Assembly: GCA_000238975.1 (NCBI GenBank)
Contig: CP002295.1
Coordinates: forward strand, 248,001-312,000
DNA: 64,000 bases
Source: Serratia symbiotica str. 'Cinara cedri'
Lineage (GTDB): Bacteria; Pseudomonadota; Gammaproteobacteria; Enterobacterales; Enterobacteriaceae
Reading direction: 5' to 3'
Below the pieces are notes generated by a model that saw only the letters and a list, made by a program, of their open reading frames with translations, ran no database searches and had not been told where the DNA came from. The position numbers were made by a program, and so were the translations under genes. Positions 23,192 through 39,123 of this stretch are shown here, piece by piece. Within the stretch, counting starts at the first letter, position 1; each line of letters opens with the position of its first letter.

Positions 23192-25250
23192 ATATTTGCG
23201 GTAACACATGCGCATATTAATACTGTGGATGAATTTATTTTTGATAAATAGATTACTTTTGGGGTTAACTGATCAAATGCTATATGATCGATTATATATA
23301 ATTTCGCATTGTTGTGAACAATATACTCAAAACCACCCTAATGTATTGCAGTTGTTATATTGTAGGCTTAAGATAGTGGAAATTTTTTCTATTTTAAGCA
23401 TGGACAAGTAAAGTATACGTACTGAGTTCTCTTCTCTCTTTTAGCCGCCGCTATAGAGCAATAAGATATTATGATCAAAACATTTAGTAAGGAGATCACT
23501 GATTTAGTGCATGTTGCGCGCAATATAGATATTAATCGTTGATTAAAAGCTACGCAATAAGGTATTATAACTTTTAAACAAGTAAATAATCTAGGTCAAA
23601 TATTGTTAGTAATGGTATATGATTTTTGCTGTGTAGTTATTAAATTAGCTGAGTGCATTGTTTACTTATGAGAGGTAAAAGAAGTATCAGAAGATGAGTG
23701 TGTATTGGCTGCAAAAGAGTGTTCTAATATATATGCACCACTAGCTAATTGCTTAGGTATGAGTCAAATAAGGCGGGAACTAAGGGATTTATATTTTTGC
23801 TATCTACAATTAGGTGAATATAACTATATTGCTAAGTTACTATATGAACGTCATAGTGATTGTGAATAATTTATCGATGTTTTGATTGTATCATTACGTA
23901 GCGCTATAGCTGATGAGGGCTTAAGGGCCGAAATTTATGGATGTCCTAAATATATTGACAGTATTTGGTATAAAATGCAGAAAAAAATCTATCTTTTGAT
24001 AAGCTATTAGCGCTATGCGTGTAGTAATGGAGTACTTACGGTATTGTTATGGTACGTTAGGTATTGTACATACTTACTTTTGTTATTTACCTAATAATTT
24101 TGACGATTATGTTGCCAATTAAAAATTTAATGGTTATCAGTTAATTCATACGGTATTACTAGGTTCTTATGCTAAAGTGCTAGAAATACAGATCCGTACT
24201 TGTCAGATGCACAAAAATGCGGAGCTCGGTATAGCTGCTCACTGGAAATATGAAGAGGGGCTCGGGTGATAATGCCTGCCAATTATGAGCATCATGTTTT
24301 ATAGTTGTATAAACTGATTACTTAGCAGGAATTTATAACTAGCTCTAGTGTGCTACTTAATGAAGCTCGTAGTTATATATCTAATAATCGGGTATATGTA
24401 TTTATTACGGAAAGCGATGTTGTAGGCCTTCTATTTAGATCAGCGCTTCTTGACTTTGCTTGCTATATTCATAGTTATGCAGGTTACTGATGTATAGGGT
24501 TTAAAATTGGTAGTCGTCTTGTTCCTTTTACCTATCAATTACGCATTGGTGATTAAGTTAAGGTTATTACTCAAAAAGAATCTAACCTGAGTCGCGATTG
24601 GTTTAATGCTAACGTAGGTTATGCGACTATTAGTGGTGCTTGAAGATATATCACTAGTAGTGGTGCTTGAAGATATATCGCTAGTTTCGTAAACGGGAGC
24701 GTGACAAGGATATAATTGTTGCGCGCTAAATTTTGTATAGTGAGTTAGAGGCTCTAGATATTAGCCTCAAAGAGGTTGAAAAATTTTTAATTTTATGCCA
24801 TAAGACTCATTCTTAGGGCAAGTAATTTCGTGTATTACATTACTCGCTGTTGTCATCCTATTTCTCCTAACTTTATCATAAGCTTTATTACTTAATTACG
24901 TAGTATATTAATTAATTATACATAATTTAGTGAGTTGCGTGTACTGTAGTTATATACTTCTCAGTACGTTATTAATGCTATATGGCAGGTAAACTATTTT
25001 GGTAAGCATTCTTTAATTATACGCGTGATAGCTAATAATAGTAGTAGGTTATTATCCTATATTGCTATTATTATTAGCCAGAGAGAAAGTACATATATTT
25101 AGTGTGATAAGGTTTTAATCATACTAAGCATCAATTGTTTAGTATTAATATAGGTATTGTAATCTATAATTAGTTAATATTTAGTTGAGTATTAATACAG
25201 GGCAACTAATTACCTGATGTTATTGATGTTAAATGTTTACATGTTAGCTA
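23192..25250 (+). pseudogene. relA: relA pseudogene (GTP pyrophosphokinase), heavily broken
   Basis: Segments in all forward frames align in order with the RelA synthetase, the alarmone (p)ppGpp enzyme. The start codon position reads ATA (23192), followed by the RelA-like AVTHAHINTVDEF. Then come NHPNVLQLLYCRLKIVEIFSILSMD (23320-23405), CVLAAKECSNIYAPLANCLGM (about 23700), YGCPKYIDSIWYKMQKK (about 23940), IVHTYFCYLPNNFDDYV (about 24063), EIQIRTCQMHKNAELGIAAHWKYEEG (about 24184-24260), and a C-terminal LPDVIDVKCLH near 25210. Many stops and frameshifts separate them. A 27-base tandem duplication lies inside. It sits immediately upstream of pyrG-eno as in E. coli (with mazG missing). Function is certainly lost. 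Confidence 0.93.
24631..24684. repeat. Tandem duplication of 27 bases inside the relA pseudogene
   Basis: Two copies (24631-24657 and 24658-24684) beginning TAGTGGTGCTTGAAGATATA differ at one base. Its presence within dead relA suggests it arose after inactivation. Confidence 0.9.
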
Positions 25251-28223
<2,973 letters not shown>

Positions 28224-28275
28224 TCTATGTTTGGCCAATCATATAGTGAAATGCTTTATTATATATTGAGTTTAA

Positions 28276-29592
<1,317 letters not shown>

Positions 29593-32139
29593 TATTTGAT
29601 TGATAAACTTTAAGTTATACCGTTATGCTATTATCTATAATAACTAATTCATTCAGTAATGACATTTAGTTTTTATACCCATGATTGGTGTATAAAAGTT
29701 AATAAGATAACTAGCAGTTCTATATTTATGAGGATTGCATCTGAGTGACCTAAAATATTAAAAGATAGGTATAACGGTATAGTTATAAGTAGTTATGATA
29801 TTCTGTAAGAGATGTTAGTTGTATTATTAAAATAGGGGTATATTGAGTTCTTAGGAGGTAGTATTAATTTTTTTGTTTTAATAAAAATTAAAATTTATTT
29901 TTTCTAGTGAATTTATTCTAGATAATAGTATTATTGTTTATAATATTTATTATATATAGTTTTTATTATAGATAGATTAATTATATTTTATATTATATCA
30001 TTAATTAGTTTGATTATTTATCATAGTATAAATTAGGTTTGGTGTCTAAGGTGTGAATGTTTTATTAAAGTATACTCGTAGTTTGTATTTTATTTGCAAT
30101 GTGAATTGAAAATGTATGAGCTAATATTACTTATGTATATGTTTACTTAATCGATAACAGGGTGTTTCCCTGATATATTAGCATAATAATGTATATTTAT
30201 TCTGTGATATTTATATCGTCATTGAGCGCTATTATTAAATCAGAGCGTAAGGTGCTAACAAGATTTAAGTTGTGTAAGGGCTATATTTAATAGATTAGGT
30301 ACTCTTATATTATTTAGCTAAATGCTCTGAATTGTGTGTATATGAGTATATAGTTAAGGTTAAGAATATAGCTTAACGCTTAGCTGTGTAATATATGATA
30401 TATAGTGAATACTTCTAAATATAAATTGATATCTTATTATTATTAAGATGATAGCTCGAATATTTTAACATATTAATTATTAATTATATATCTTTTCTAG
30501 TAATTTGTTACATGTAATATAATGTAAATATTTTAATAACATATTATTTATAATATACTCATCTAATGTATTCGTGATAAATTTTAAATAAACTTATTTA
30601 TTATTATTTTAGTTTTTTTAATTTTTTATTTATAAATATAGGTTAGTTTTAAGTTATTTTATACGAGGTTGTAGATAATAAAATAGCTGATATCATTATA
30701 AGTAAATTTTATTGTATTCAATAGAATATAATTCTATTGATACTGTATAAATTATTAATAATTTCCCTTTACTTTTATTGTAGTTTTTGCAAATAGTTAT
30801 AATTTTGCTGAAATATTACATGCTTTTACGAATGAAAAGAGATGTACATTATATTATTATAATATAATGCTTATTATTCTTAGTTATGAATAAACTAATC
30901 AATTTATATTTTAATTTTTTCTTTCTCTATAAGAAAGAAATATGGGTCTAGTGTTTCACTGTAGGCAGTAATGATAAATTAATATTAAGATTAAGAAGTT
31001 ATGTTGTAGAATAAATTTACCCCCTTTTTATAGGACGTTAACTAGTACTGTGTTAGGTACTATTATTATAGTGGTTATATATAGTTGTTTTATGTGTAAG
31101 ATTACAGAAAATACTTTTTCTTACCGATTTAGTCAGTTAGTAAATTCATTTTATCATACTTGAACGTGTTATATCGTACACTTATGTAATTGATAGCAGG
31201 ATAGACATAAAATTAATTATTAGTAATTTATTAATATATGTTTTTAGTGTCTAGTATTGGTTATTAGTTATTATTTTCGTGTTAATTAGACATATAATAT
31301 AATTATTGTTTTATGAGTTAATGGTTTAGTGATACCTACTCATTAATTTGATATTTTAATGACATAATATGGTTGTATATTCTCTTTTTAAGTACTTTAC
31401 TTAAGTAGTGTAGTAATTTATCTGAATGATATTAAATATAGATTTGTATTTTTTATCATCTTAATTTATTTTTTAGGTTTATATATTGTCTCTAGGCAAT
31501 ACGTATAATCAATAATATAATACATAATAAATCAAATTTATGTTGTAATATAGATAGCAATGTTGTTTAAATGTTTGCTATTGTAGAGTTATCACTCTAT
31601 CATCATCTGATGGTAATGAGGATTGTTATTGTTATGAACATCTAGTTTTTCTTTACGTCATATCACAATAGTGATATATGGATAGAGAAAAAAATAACGC
31701 TAATGTTAATATAATATGTCTTTATAATTAATGCAAACATTAACGTTGTTCTAGTTTTAAAATATTCATGATAATTATACTATAAGCACTAATGGTATTG
31801 AGAATAAAAATATTTTTATAGGTTATTTAATTTTTATATTTTGTGAATACGCATGAAAGAATCATTTTTACTTATATAGATAATATGTGTTTAAAGAATA
31901 ATTAGTGTTTTCAAGTTTTTATAAATTTATTGATTTTATTACTATGATAATATATTTTGCTTTAATAAAAAATATCTATCCACCACCATCGCTATGGTAG
32001 ATAATTAATATATTTTATTGCATGACTATACAAGGAGGTATTTAATAAGTATTTTCATTGAGGATTGGATATTTAGTCATTAAAAGATAGAAAATTAAAA
32101 GTTATCATGAGTTTGTAGAAAACTCTACCAGGAATCAAT
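29593..32139. other. 2.5-kb gene desert between eno and the fimbrial gene
   Basis: Very AT-rich, stop-rich DNA with no recognisable gene on either strand. Small palindromes are present (for example CATATCAC/GTGATATATG near 31660), none clearly functional. Confidence 0.6.
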
Positions 32140-33153
32140 ATGTCTTTATTATTAAGATATAGATATTTTAATCTAGCCATTGGGTTGCTGATTACGTTAG
32201 GTGTTTTTTCGCAAATTAGTTACGCATTATCATGTAAACAGAACGGTAATATTCGTCAAGATATTATATTAGATAAGTCAATAAAAGTTTCTAGTGCACA
32301 TACGAAGCCTGGTACTTTGCTTTGGCGTTCACAAGACTATACCACTATATTGCAATGTGTAGATGATTGGAATATAGGGTATGGGGAAGATGCTTTTTTG
32401 TATTGGGATCCTCAATCACGTTTAGGTCAGATACATAGATCTATCGAAGTTGGTGTGCATTATAATGATCTTGATATTCAATTAGTGAATGGGAGAAGGC
32501 AGAATACTGGTTCTGGAACTGGAGCCTGGGGTTCTCCTGGAATTGTAACACTTTATTATTACTTATATATTAAGGCTACTGGTAATCCTCCACCAGAGAG
32601 CGGTAAGATTGAGGATAATAATGCGTATCCGGTCTTTCAGGTTGATGGTATGTACGGACTAAATAACATACCTAGTCGTAATTTCAATAACTATATCTCC
32701 GGGTTGAATAATATTCAGTTTATTTCTTGTACTCCAAAAATCACTGTTGTAGGCAACCAAGGTTCTAGTATCAATTTTGGCACTATTGCCTATCAGAACG
32801 CATTAGTGGGTAAAGTTGAAAAACAAGCTCCATTTTTTATTATAGTTAATTTATTCGATTCTGATAATGGGCAAAATTGCCGGGATCAAGCAATACAGGC
32901 TAGTTTTAGTTCTACTTACCCGACACAGGATAATAGTGTGCTTTTGCCAACTCGTGATAGTGGTTTTGGTATTTTTATTTCGCAGGATACGATGCCAGAT
33001 GTACCGATTACTATGCAGAGATCAGTAGATTTAGGTTTTTTTAATGGCACGAGTGTTAAGAAGAATTTTATTGCTAATTTACTATGGTTAAACACAAATC
33101 CAAAGATAGGTCCTTTTACTACTTCAGTGAATATCGATGTAACTTTAAAGTAA
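32140..33153 (+). CDS. Fimbrial tip adhesin-like exported protein
   Basis: The 337-residue product begins with a hydrophobic signal peptide (residues about 8-29, cleavage probably after SYA). The mature part has two pairs of cysteines, C32/C73 and C197/C247. This fits a two-domain chaperone-usher adhesin: an N-terminal receptor-binding lectin-like domain (with Gly/Ser-rich GSGTGAWGSPG near 124-134), and a C-terminal pilin domain starting near CTPKITVVGNQGSSINFGTI. It ends in alternating beta residues, SVNIDVTLK, as pilins do. No usher, chaperone or major pilin gene is seen nearby. The frame is intact inside a desert, so it may be conserved, or only recently orphaned. The exact subfamily is not recognised. 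Confidence 0.7.
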   Translation: MSLLLRYRYFNLAIGLLITLGVFSQISYALSCKQNGNIRQDIILDKSIKVSSAHTKPGTLLWRSQDYTTILQCVDDWNIGYGEDAFLYWDPQSRLGQIHRSIEVGVHYNDLDIQLVNGRRQNTGSGTGAWGSPGIVTLYYYLYIKATGNPPPESGKIEDNNAYPVFQVDGMYGLNNIPSRNFNNYISGLNNIQFISCTPKITVVGNQGSSINFGTIAYQNALVGKVEKQAPFFIIVNLFDSDNGQNCRDQAIQASFSSTYPTQDNSVLLPTRDSGFGIFISQDTMPDVPITMQRSVDLGFFNGTSVKKNFIANLLWLNTNPKIGPFTTSVNIDVTLK

Positions 33154-33372
33154 TGATAATAAATTTAATTTTATCGCAAATAAAGATAATAGTTTTTGGT
33201 TTTAATTTGAAGTTTTTATGTTAGTAAATATTGCTTAATTTATATTAGTTTAGTTAGTATGGCTTAAGGTATACCTATATTCTTATTGTACATAAGCAAA
33301 ACATTTTAGTTTGTTTAGATGTTCAGTTGTAAACTGCAATCATTTTTTATTTTTTATATTATTGAGAAACTA

Positions 33373-34044
33373 ATGCAGTATCCAATTAATGAAATATTTC
33401 AGACTTTGCAGGGTGAAGGTTTTTTTGCTGGGTTACCAGCTATTTTTATTCGTTTTCAGGGATGTCCGGTAGAATGTAGTTGGTGTGATACTAAATATAC
33501 TTGGGATAATGCAGCAGTCGAGGAAGTAGCAATACAGCGAATTTTAGTAAAAACTGAAAGAAATAGTGCTTGGGGTAGCGCTAGCGCTGAGCAGTTATTA
33601 GCAATTATACGTCACCAAGGTTATATGGCACGACATGTAGTGATCACAGGTGGTGAACCGTGTATTTATGACCTTACTCCTCTTACTTTATTGCTTGAGC
33701 AATATGGTTATAGTTGTCAGGTGGAGACGAGTGGTACTTACGAGATCTATTGTTCTACTAAAACCTGGGTAACGGTATCACCTAAAATAAATATGCGTGG
33801 TGGCCTGAAAGTGTTAGATCAGGCTTTATATCGCGCTGATGAGGTAAAGCATCCGGTAGCACGTAAACGTGATATTCAAGTGCTGGATAATTTACTGGCG
33901 TTATTACATGATGAAAAGTTACGTATTATTATGTTACAACCGATTAGCAAAAAGGAAAATGCTATTCGTTTGTGTATTGCAACTTGCATTACGCGTAATT
34001 GGCGGCTATCAATACAGATTCATAAATATTTAAATATTCCTTAA
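33373..34044 (+). CDS. queE: 7-carboxy-7-deazaguanine synthase QueE
   Basis: QueE is a radical-SAM enzyme that makes 7-carboxy-7-deazaguanine for the queuosine tRNA modification. The start at 33373 (MQYPINEIFQTLQGEGFF) gives 223 residues, as in E. coli; an upstream ATG at 33319 would add 18 unrelated residues. The radical-SAM cluster motif is CPVECSWCDTKYTW (C-x3-C-x2-C), followed by VVITGGEPCIYDL, VETSGTYE and TVSPKINMRGG. The end NWRLSIQIHKYLNIP matches the family end. Its pathway neighbour queD is nearby on the other strand. Confidence 0.96.
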   Translation: MQYPINEIFQTLQGEGFFAGLPAIFIRFQGCPVECSWCDTKYTWDNAAVEEVAIQRILVKTERNSAWGSASAEQLLAIIRHQGYMARHVVITGGEPCIYDLTPLTLLLEQYGYSCQVETSGTYEIYCSTKTWVTVSPKINMRGGLKVLDQALYRADEVKHPVARKRDIQVLDNLLALLHDEKLRIIMLQPISKKENAIRLCIATCITRNWRLSIQIHKYLNIP

Positions 34045-34713
34045 TTACAAGTAGGGTATATTTTTTTAAAAATTTAGAGTATCGCAAATTATTTATTAAT
34101 AACATGCGTTATATATATGATATAAAGACTGTAATTATAAAATGCATGCAAATATTTTGTAATCATCTCTGATGGCGTTGTAACAATTTATTAGATGCCA
34201 TACACAATAATCTACATGTTGAACATAAATTGCATATTAAAAATAATTTGCAGTATATAGAGACTTAGTATTATTACTAATTTTGGATTTTATTGTGATC
34301 TATACATACTATTATAGATATTTTTATTTGTTTTTAGTAAACTACTAATAATTTTATAAATTAGGTTTTGTAATCATCATTACTAGTATTCGTAAGTATT
34401 TTATTCTTAATGCAAGAATTACATATATTATTAATTAATGATTTAATATGGTTAATATATATAATAATATTAGTTAGATTAAAATTTATGTAGTTATTTT
34501 TTATTATTTATGCACCCAGTACCCATGGTACAGTTAATTATCTTTATAAATTTGATACTTAATATATGTTAATACACTGCTAATGTATGTCAATTTTTAT
34601 CGAGAGTTGATCCTAGAGATTGGTTATAGTTTTACAGGTAGATGATAATATAATTATTAGCATGCAAGATTATAGATAATATAAAAGTATATAAAAAATA
34701 CCTTAAAAACACC
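34045..34713. other. Spacer between queE and queD
   Basis: The 3' ends of queE and queD face each other across about 670 bases of AT-rich DNA. No gene and no clear terminator hairpin is seen. Confidence 0.6.
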
Positions 34714-35073
34714 CTAACCTCTATAGATGCATCCTGCAGTACAGGTTTCTTTTATCCTCACTGCTGTTAGTTTTGGTAACTTAGGTTTTAGATGTTGCCA
34801 GATCCAAGCTGCAATCACTTCACTAGTTGGATTTTCTAATCCTTGAATGTCATTCAGGTACCGGTGATCTAAATTGTTCCAAATAGGTGTAAATATTGAT
34901 TTAATTTCGGCGAAATCTATGACCCAGCCGTTATGTATGTTGATTTCACCAGTAACCTCTAGACGAATCATAAATGAATGTCCATGCAGGCGCGCACATT
35001 TGTGACCTTTTGGTACATTTGGTAGGCTATGTGCAGCTTCAAATTGAAAATCTTTAAACAATGTGGATGCCAT
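34714..35073 (-). CDS. queD: 6-carboxy-5,6,7,8-tetrahydropterin synthase QueD
   Basis: QueD converts 7,8-dihydroneopterin triphosphate to carboxytetrahydropterin, the step before QueE. The 119-residue product (E. coli 121) has zinc-ligand histidines in [10 protein letters not shown] and [12 protein letters not shown], the Cys in [31 protein letters not shown] and the ending [15 protein letters not shown]. It is divergent from cysJ, as in E. coli, so the 505-base gap between them should hold both promoters. Confidence 0.96.
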   Translation of the reverse strand: MASTLFKDFQFEAAHSLPNVPKGHKCARLHGHSFMIRLEVTGEINIHNGWVIDFAEIKSIFTPIWNNLDHRYLNDIQGLENPTSEVIAAWIWQHLKPKLPKLTAVRIKETCTAGCIYRG

Positions 35074-35578
35074 TATGTGGTCTCATTAGACTTAAAAGCA
35101 CGCTAGAACACCAGTATACCAGAATATCTGAATACTATAATACCATAATATCAGAAAGTATATTTGCTTGCTATCTATACTTTCTTTATGTTATTTTTTC
35201 TTTAGAGTAAGTATACAGTTGATGATATTGCTTCATAAGTTATAGTAAGTAATACGAAATATAATAAAAATTAGAATATGTATCTACTATTTTGATCGTT
35301 AAGAAGTATTTATTTTTTACTTTTACTATGCATTATTTATATATACTTATAATTATTACAGCATCATTATACAAATTAACAATAATAATACGCGCCTACC
35401 ATAAAGGTTTAGTCATTTAGTTATTATTTATTTCTATCACTTGTTTAATCGTTACCCATTTGTTCGTTAATCTTAGAAAGTAATCTAATTTTTAGGATAG
35501 TTAATTGAATGAAAAGACAGCTATGATAATGGTGAAAATCTTTTCGGATAGGCGCTAAAATAGGACATAAGTACTGCT
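35074..35578. promoter_or_regulatory. Divergent queD-cysJ intergenic region
   Basis: This 505-base gap must contain the queD promoter and the cysJI promoter. In E. coli the latter is activated by CysB, whose site is loosely defined; I could not recognise a convincing CysB site or -35/-10 pair here. A run of near-repeats of the type CCAGTATACCAGAATATC lies at about 35110-35160. Confidence 0.4.
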
Positions 35579-37408
35579 ATGACGACTCAGGCTCATCCAA
35601 TCCCTTTATCTCCCCTTAAGCCTGAACAACTAGTGCAATTGCAGGCAGCAATTGGTGAGTATTCACCATCGCAGTTAGCGTGGTTGTCAGGCTATCTATG
35701 GGGGATAATTCATCAAAATAATGGAGCTGTAATTGCCCCATTAACTACTAATCAAAATAATGGAGCTGTAATTGCTCCATTAACTACTAATAGTATTACT
35801 ATTATCTCTGCTTCCCAAACTGGTAATGCACGCAGGTTAGCAGAAGAGTTGCGTGATGATTTGCTTGCCGCAAAGCTAAATGTAGCCCTTATCAACGCCG
35901 GTGACTATAAATTTAAGAACATTGCTCAAGAGAGAATATTAGTTATTATTATTTCAACCCAAGGTGTGGGAGAACCTGCAGAAGAGGCTGTAGCGCTATA
36001 TAAATTTCTATTTTCCAAGAAAGCACCGAAATTTAATAATACTGTATTTGCGGTGTTTGGATTAGGTGATACTTCTTATGAACGCTTTTGTCAGGCGGGT
36101 AAAGATTTTGATAGTAAGCTAGCTGAACTAGGGGCAGAACGTCTAGTTGAAAGAGTTGACGCTGATGTTGAGTATCAAGCACTGGCTGTTACTTGGCGTA
36201 AACGATTAATAGGAGCGTTAAAAGAAAGTATTTTATCAGAAACCACAGTACCAAGTATACTGAAAAGTATCACGCCTATTCATGATAATAGAGAATGCTA
36301 TAGTAAAGAGCATCCGCTCATTGCTCAACTAGTGGTAAAACAAAAGATCACTGGTCGTTTATCAGATAAGGATGTACGTCATATTGAGATTGATATCGGT
36401 GATTCAGGTTTGTGTTATCAACCTGGTGATTCACTAGGTATTTGGTTTAATAATGATCCCGCCTTAGTAGATGAGTTAATTCAATTATTATCACTAAAAG
36501 GTGATGAGTCTGTTACTGTAGGGGATAAAACCTTGCCGTTATCACAGGCTCTGCTGGGTCACTTTGAATTAACACAGAATACTCAGCTAATCATAGAGAA
36601 ATATGCATTGCTTTCGCGCGATAAAACTCTTATTAACTTATTAACTAATAAGAAGATGTTACAGCAATATGCTTATTATACTCCAATTGTGGATATGATG
36701 CATCAAGTTTCGGTAGATCTCAATGCTGAACAATTAATTGGTTTACTACGCCCATTAACACCACGTTTATATTCTATTGCATCATCTCAAGCCGAAATTC
36801 CAAATGAAGTACATATTACTGTTGGGGTAGTACGTTATGAGATTCATGGTCGTGCTCGTGCAGGAGCTGCATCTAGCTTTTTAGCTGATCGTTTAGAAGA
36901 AGGCGGTGATCTGCGAGTATTTGTTGAACATAATGATAATTTTCGTCTACCGGTTAATCTAGATACTCCGATCATTATGATTAGCTCTGGTACTGGCATT
37001 GCACCGTTTCGCGCTTTTATGCAACAGCGCGAAGCTGATAAAGCAGGTGGTAAAAATTGGTTATTTTTTGGCAACCCACACTTTACAGAGGATTTTTTAT
37101 ATCAGATTGAATGGCAGCGCTATATTAAAAATAACTTACTAACACGAATGAATTTAGCATGGTCACGTGACCAACAACATAAGATTTATGTACAAGATAA
37201 ATTACTTGAAAATGGTGCAGAATTATGGCACTGGATTGAGAAAGGAGCACATATTTATGTCTGTGGAGATGCTAGCGGTATGGCAAAAGATGTAGAAAAT
37301 ACGTTATTAGCGATTGTGGCTGAGCATGGTAACATGAATACTGAGCAGGCAGATGAATTTTTAAATGAGTTGCGCTTTGAGCGCCGTTATCAGCGAGATA
37401 TTTACTGA
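35579..37408 (+). CDS. cysJ: Sulfite reductase flavoprotein alpha subunit CysJ
   Basis: CysJ passes electrons from NADPH through FAD and FMN to CysI for sulfite reduction to sulfide. The 609-residue product (E. coli 599) has an N-terminal flavodoxin domain ([44 protein letters not shown]). An FAD domain follows ([22 protein letters not shown]), then an NADPH domain ([42 protein letters not shown]) and the typical end ERRYQRDIY. Just before the flavodoxin domain a 13-residue stretch [13 protein letters not shown] is repeated in tandem, which explains the extra length. It overlaps cysI by one base, so the two are translationally coupled. Confidence 0.98.
   Translation: MTTQAHPIPLSPLKPEQLVQLQAAIGEYSPSQLAWLSGYLWGIIHQNNGAVIAPLTTNQNNGAVIAPLTTNSITIISASQTGNARRLAEELRDDLLAAKLNVALINAGDYKFKNIAQERILVIIISTQGVGEPAEEAVALYKFLFSKKAPKFNNTVFAVFGLGDTSYERFCQAGKDFDSKLAELGAERLVERVDADVEYQALAVTWRKRLIGALKESILSETTVPSILKSITPIHDNRECYSKEHPLIAQLVVKQKITGRLSDKDVRHIEIDIGDSGLCYQPGDSLGIWFNNDPALVDELIQLLSLKGDESVTVGDKTLPLSQALLGHFELTQNTQLIIEKYALLSRDKTLINLLTNKKMLQQYAYYTPIVDMMHQVSVDLNAEQLIGLLRPLTPRLYSIASSQAEIPNEVHITVGVVRYEIHGRARAGAASSFLADRLEEGGDLRVFVEHNDNFRLPVNLDTPIIMISSGTGIAPFRAFMQQREADKAGGKNWLFFGNPHFTEDFLYQIEWQRYIKNNLLTRMNLAWSRDQQHKIYVQDKLLENGAELWHWIEKGAHIYVCGDASGMAKDVENTLLAIVAEHGNMNTEQADEFLNELRFERRYQRDIY
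35714..35791 (+). repeat. In-frame 39-base tandem duplication in cysJ
   Basis: Two 39-base copies (35714-35752 and 35753-35791) each encode [13 protein letters not shown] and differ by one silent base (GCC/GCT). They fall in the linker before the FMN domain. Confidence 0.97.
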
Positions 37409-39123
37409 TGAATGATAAACATCTAGGGTCTTTAGTCGTTCACGGAAAGATGACTGACGCTGAGCGTATGAAGGGTGAAAGTAATTTCCTACGCGGTACT
37501 ATTTCTGAGGATTTAAATGATGGTCTAACGGGAGGTTTTAATGGCGATAATATTTTGCTAATTCGTTTTCATGGCATGTATCAACAGGACGACCGCGATA
37601 TCCGTGCTGAACGTATTGAGCAGAAGTTAGAGCCACGCTATGCGATGATGCTACGATGCCGTCTTCCAGGTGGAGTTATGAACACTCATCAGTGGTTAAA
37701 TATTGATCAATTTGCTCAACAGAATACGCTATATGGCAGTATTCGTATTACTAATCGTCAAACTTTTCAGCTGCACGGTATTCTTAAGGGTGATGTTAAA
37801 AAATTACATAAGTTATTGCATCAACTAGGTCTTGATGCACTCGCTACTGCTAATGATGTAAATCGTAATGTGCTGTGCACTTCTAACCCAATGGAGTCAG
37901 AATTGCATCAAGAGGCTTATGAGTGGGCGAAGAAAATTTCCGAACATTTGCTACCGCGTACTCGTGCGTATGCAGAAATTTGGTTAGACCAGGAAAAAGT
38001 CGCTACGACTGATCATGAACCTGTCTTAGGAAGTAATTATTTACCACGTAAATTTAAAACTACAGTAGTGATTCCACCTCAAAATGAGGTAGATCTATAT
38101 GCTAATGATATGAATTTTATCGCAATAGCAGAAAATGGTAGGTTAATAGGTTTTAATTTATTAGTAGGTGGCGGTCTTGCGATTGAGCACAATAATAAAA
38201 AGACATACGCACGCTTAGCTAGCGAATTTGGCTATTTTCCGCTCGAGCATACATTAGCGGTAGTAGAAGCCGTAGTGACTACTCAGCGCGATTGGGGTAA
38301 TCGTACTGACCGAAAAAACGCTAAAACTAAATATACATTAGAACGCGTTGGGCTAGATGTTTTCCGTGCCGAAGTAGAAAAACGCGCAGGAATTTGTTTT
38401 GCACCAATTCGTCCGTATTACTTCAGTGGACGTGGTGATCGGATTGGTTGGGTAAAAGGCATCGACAATAATTGGCACTTAACTTTATTTATAGAGAATG
38501 GTCGTCTTTTGGATTATCCTGGCCGTACGTTGAAAACTGGTATGGCTGAGATTGCTAAGATCCATCAGGGTGAATTCCGCCTAACGGCTAACCAAAACCT
38601 AATAGTCGCCGGTGTAACAGCAAGTAATAAGGTAATTATCGAGTCCTTAGCACGTAAGCATGGATTAATTGATGATAGTGTTAGTAGTCAACGTAAGAAT
38701 TCAATGGCTTGTGTGTCATTTCCGACTTGCCCCCTAGCGATGGCGGAGGCTGAGCGTTTCCTGCCATCATTTATTACGCAAGTAGAAGTGTTATTACATA
38801 AGTATGGTATGTGTGACGAGTATATTGTGCTTCGTGTTACTGGTTGTCCAAATGGTTGTAGTAGAGCGCTTTTAGCAGAACTTGGTTTAGTGGGTAAGGC
38901 GATAGGTTATTATAATTTGTATTTAGGAGGTAATCGTGAAGGTACACGTATCCCACGTATGTATCGTGAAAATATTAATCAGGAAGCAATACTAAAAGAG
39001 ATTGATTATTTAGTTGCTCGTTGGGCGCAAGAGCGTCATATTAACGAAGGGTTTGGTGATTTTACTCTTCGCGCAGGTATTGTTAAGCCAGTAGTGAATC
39101 CAGCTCAGGATTTCTGGGACTAA
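37408..39123 (+). CDS. cysI: Sulfite reductase hemoprotein beta subunit CysI
   Basis: CysI carries siroheme and a 4Fe-4S cluster and reduces sulfite to sulfide by six electrons. The 571-residue product (E. coli 570) shows the two nitrite/sulfite-reductase repeats: [17 protein letters not shown] and [14 protein letters not shown]-type regions. The cluster/siroheme cysteines are in [15 protein letters not shown] and [15 protein letters not shown]. The ATG overlaps the cysJ TGA by one base. It needs siroheme from CysG (44903) and an Fe-S supply. Confidence 0.98.
   Translation: MNDKHLGSLVVHGKMTDAERMKGESNFLRGTISEDLNDGLTGGFNGDNILLIRFHGMYQQDDRDIRAERIEQKLEPRYAMMLRCRLPGGVMNTHQWLNIDQFAQQNTLYGSIRITNRQTFQLHGILKGDVKKLHKLLHQLGLDALATANDVNRNVLCTSNPMESELHQEAYEWAKKISEHLLPRTRAYAEIWLDQEKVATTDHEPVLGSNYLPRKFKTTVVIPPQNEVDLYANDMNFIAIAENGRLIGFNLLVGGGLAIEHNNKKTYARLASEFGYFPLEHTLAVVEAVVTTQRDWGNRTDRKNAKTKYTLERVGLDVFRAEVEKRAGICFAPIRPYYFSGRGDRIGWVKGIDNNWHLTLFIENGRLLDYPGRTLKTGMAEIAKIHQGEFRLTANQNLIVAGVTASNKVIIESLARKHGLIDDSVSSQRKNSMACVSFPTCPLAMAEAERFLPSFITQVEVLLHKYGMCDEYIVLRVTGCPNGCSRALLAELGLVGKAIGYYNLYLGGNREGTRIPRMYRENINQEAILKEIDYLVARWAQERHINEGFGDFTLRAGIVKPVVNPAQDFWD

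Noticed and set aside
23208-23411. 67-codon open frame as a small gene
   Set aside because: Most of it matches the RelA N-terminal region; it is a fragment of dead relA.
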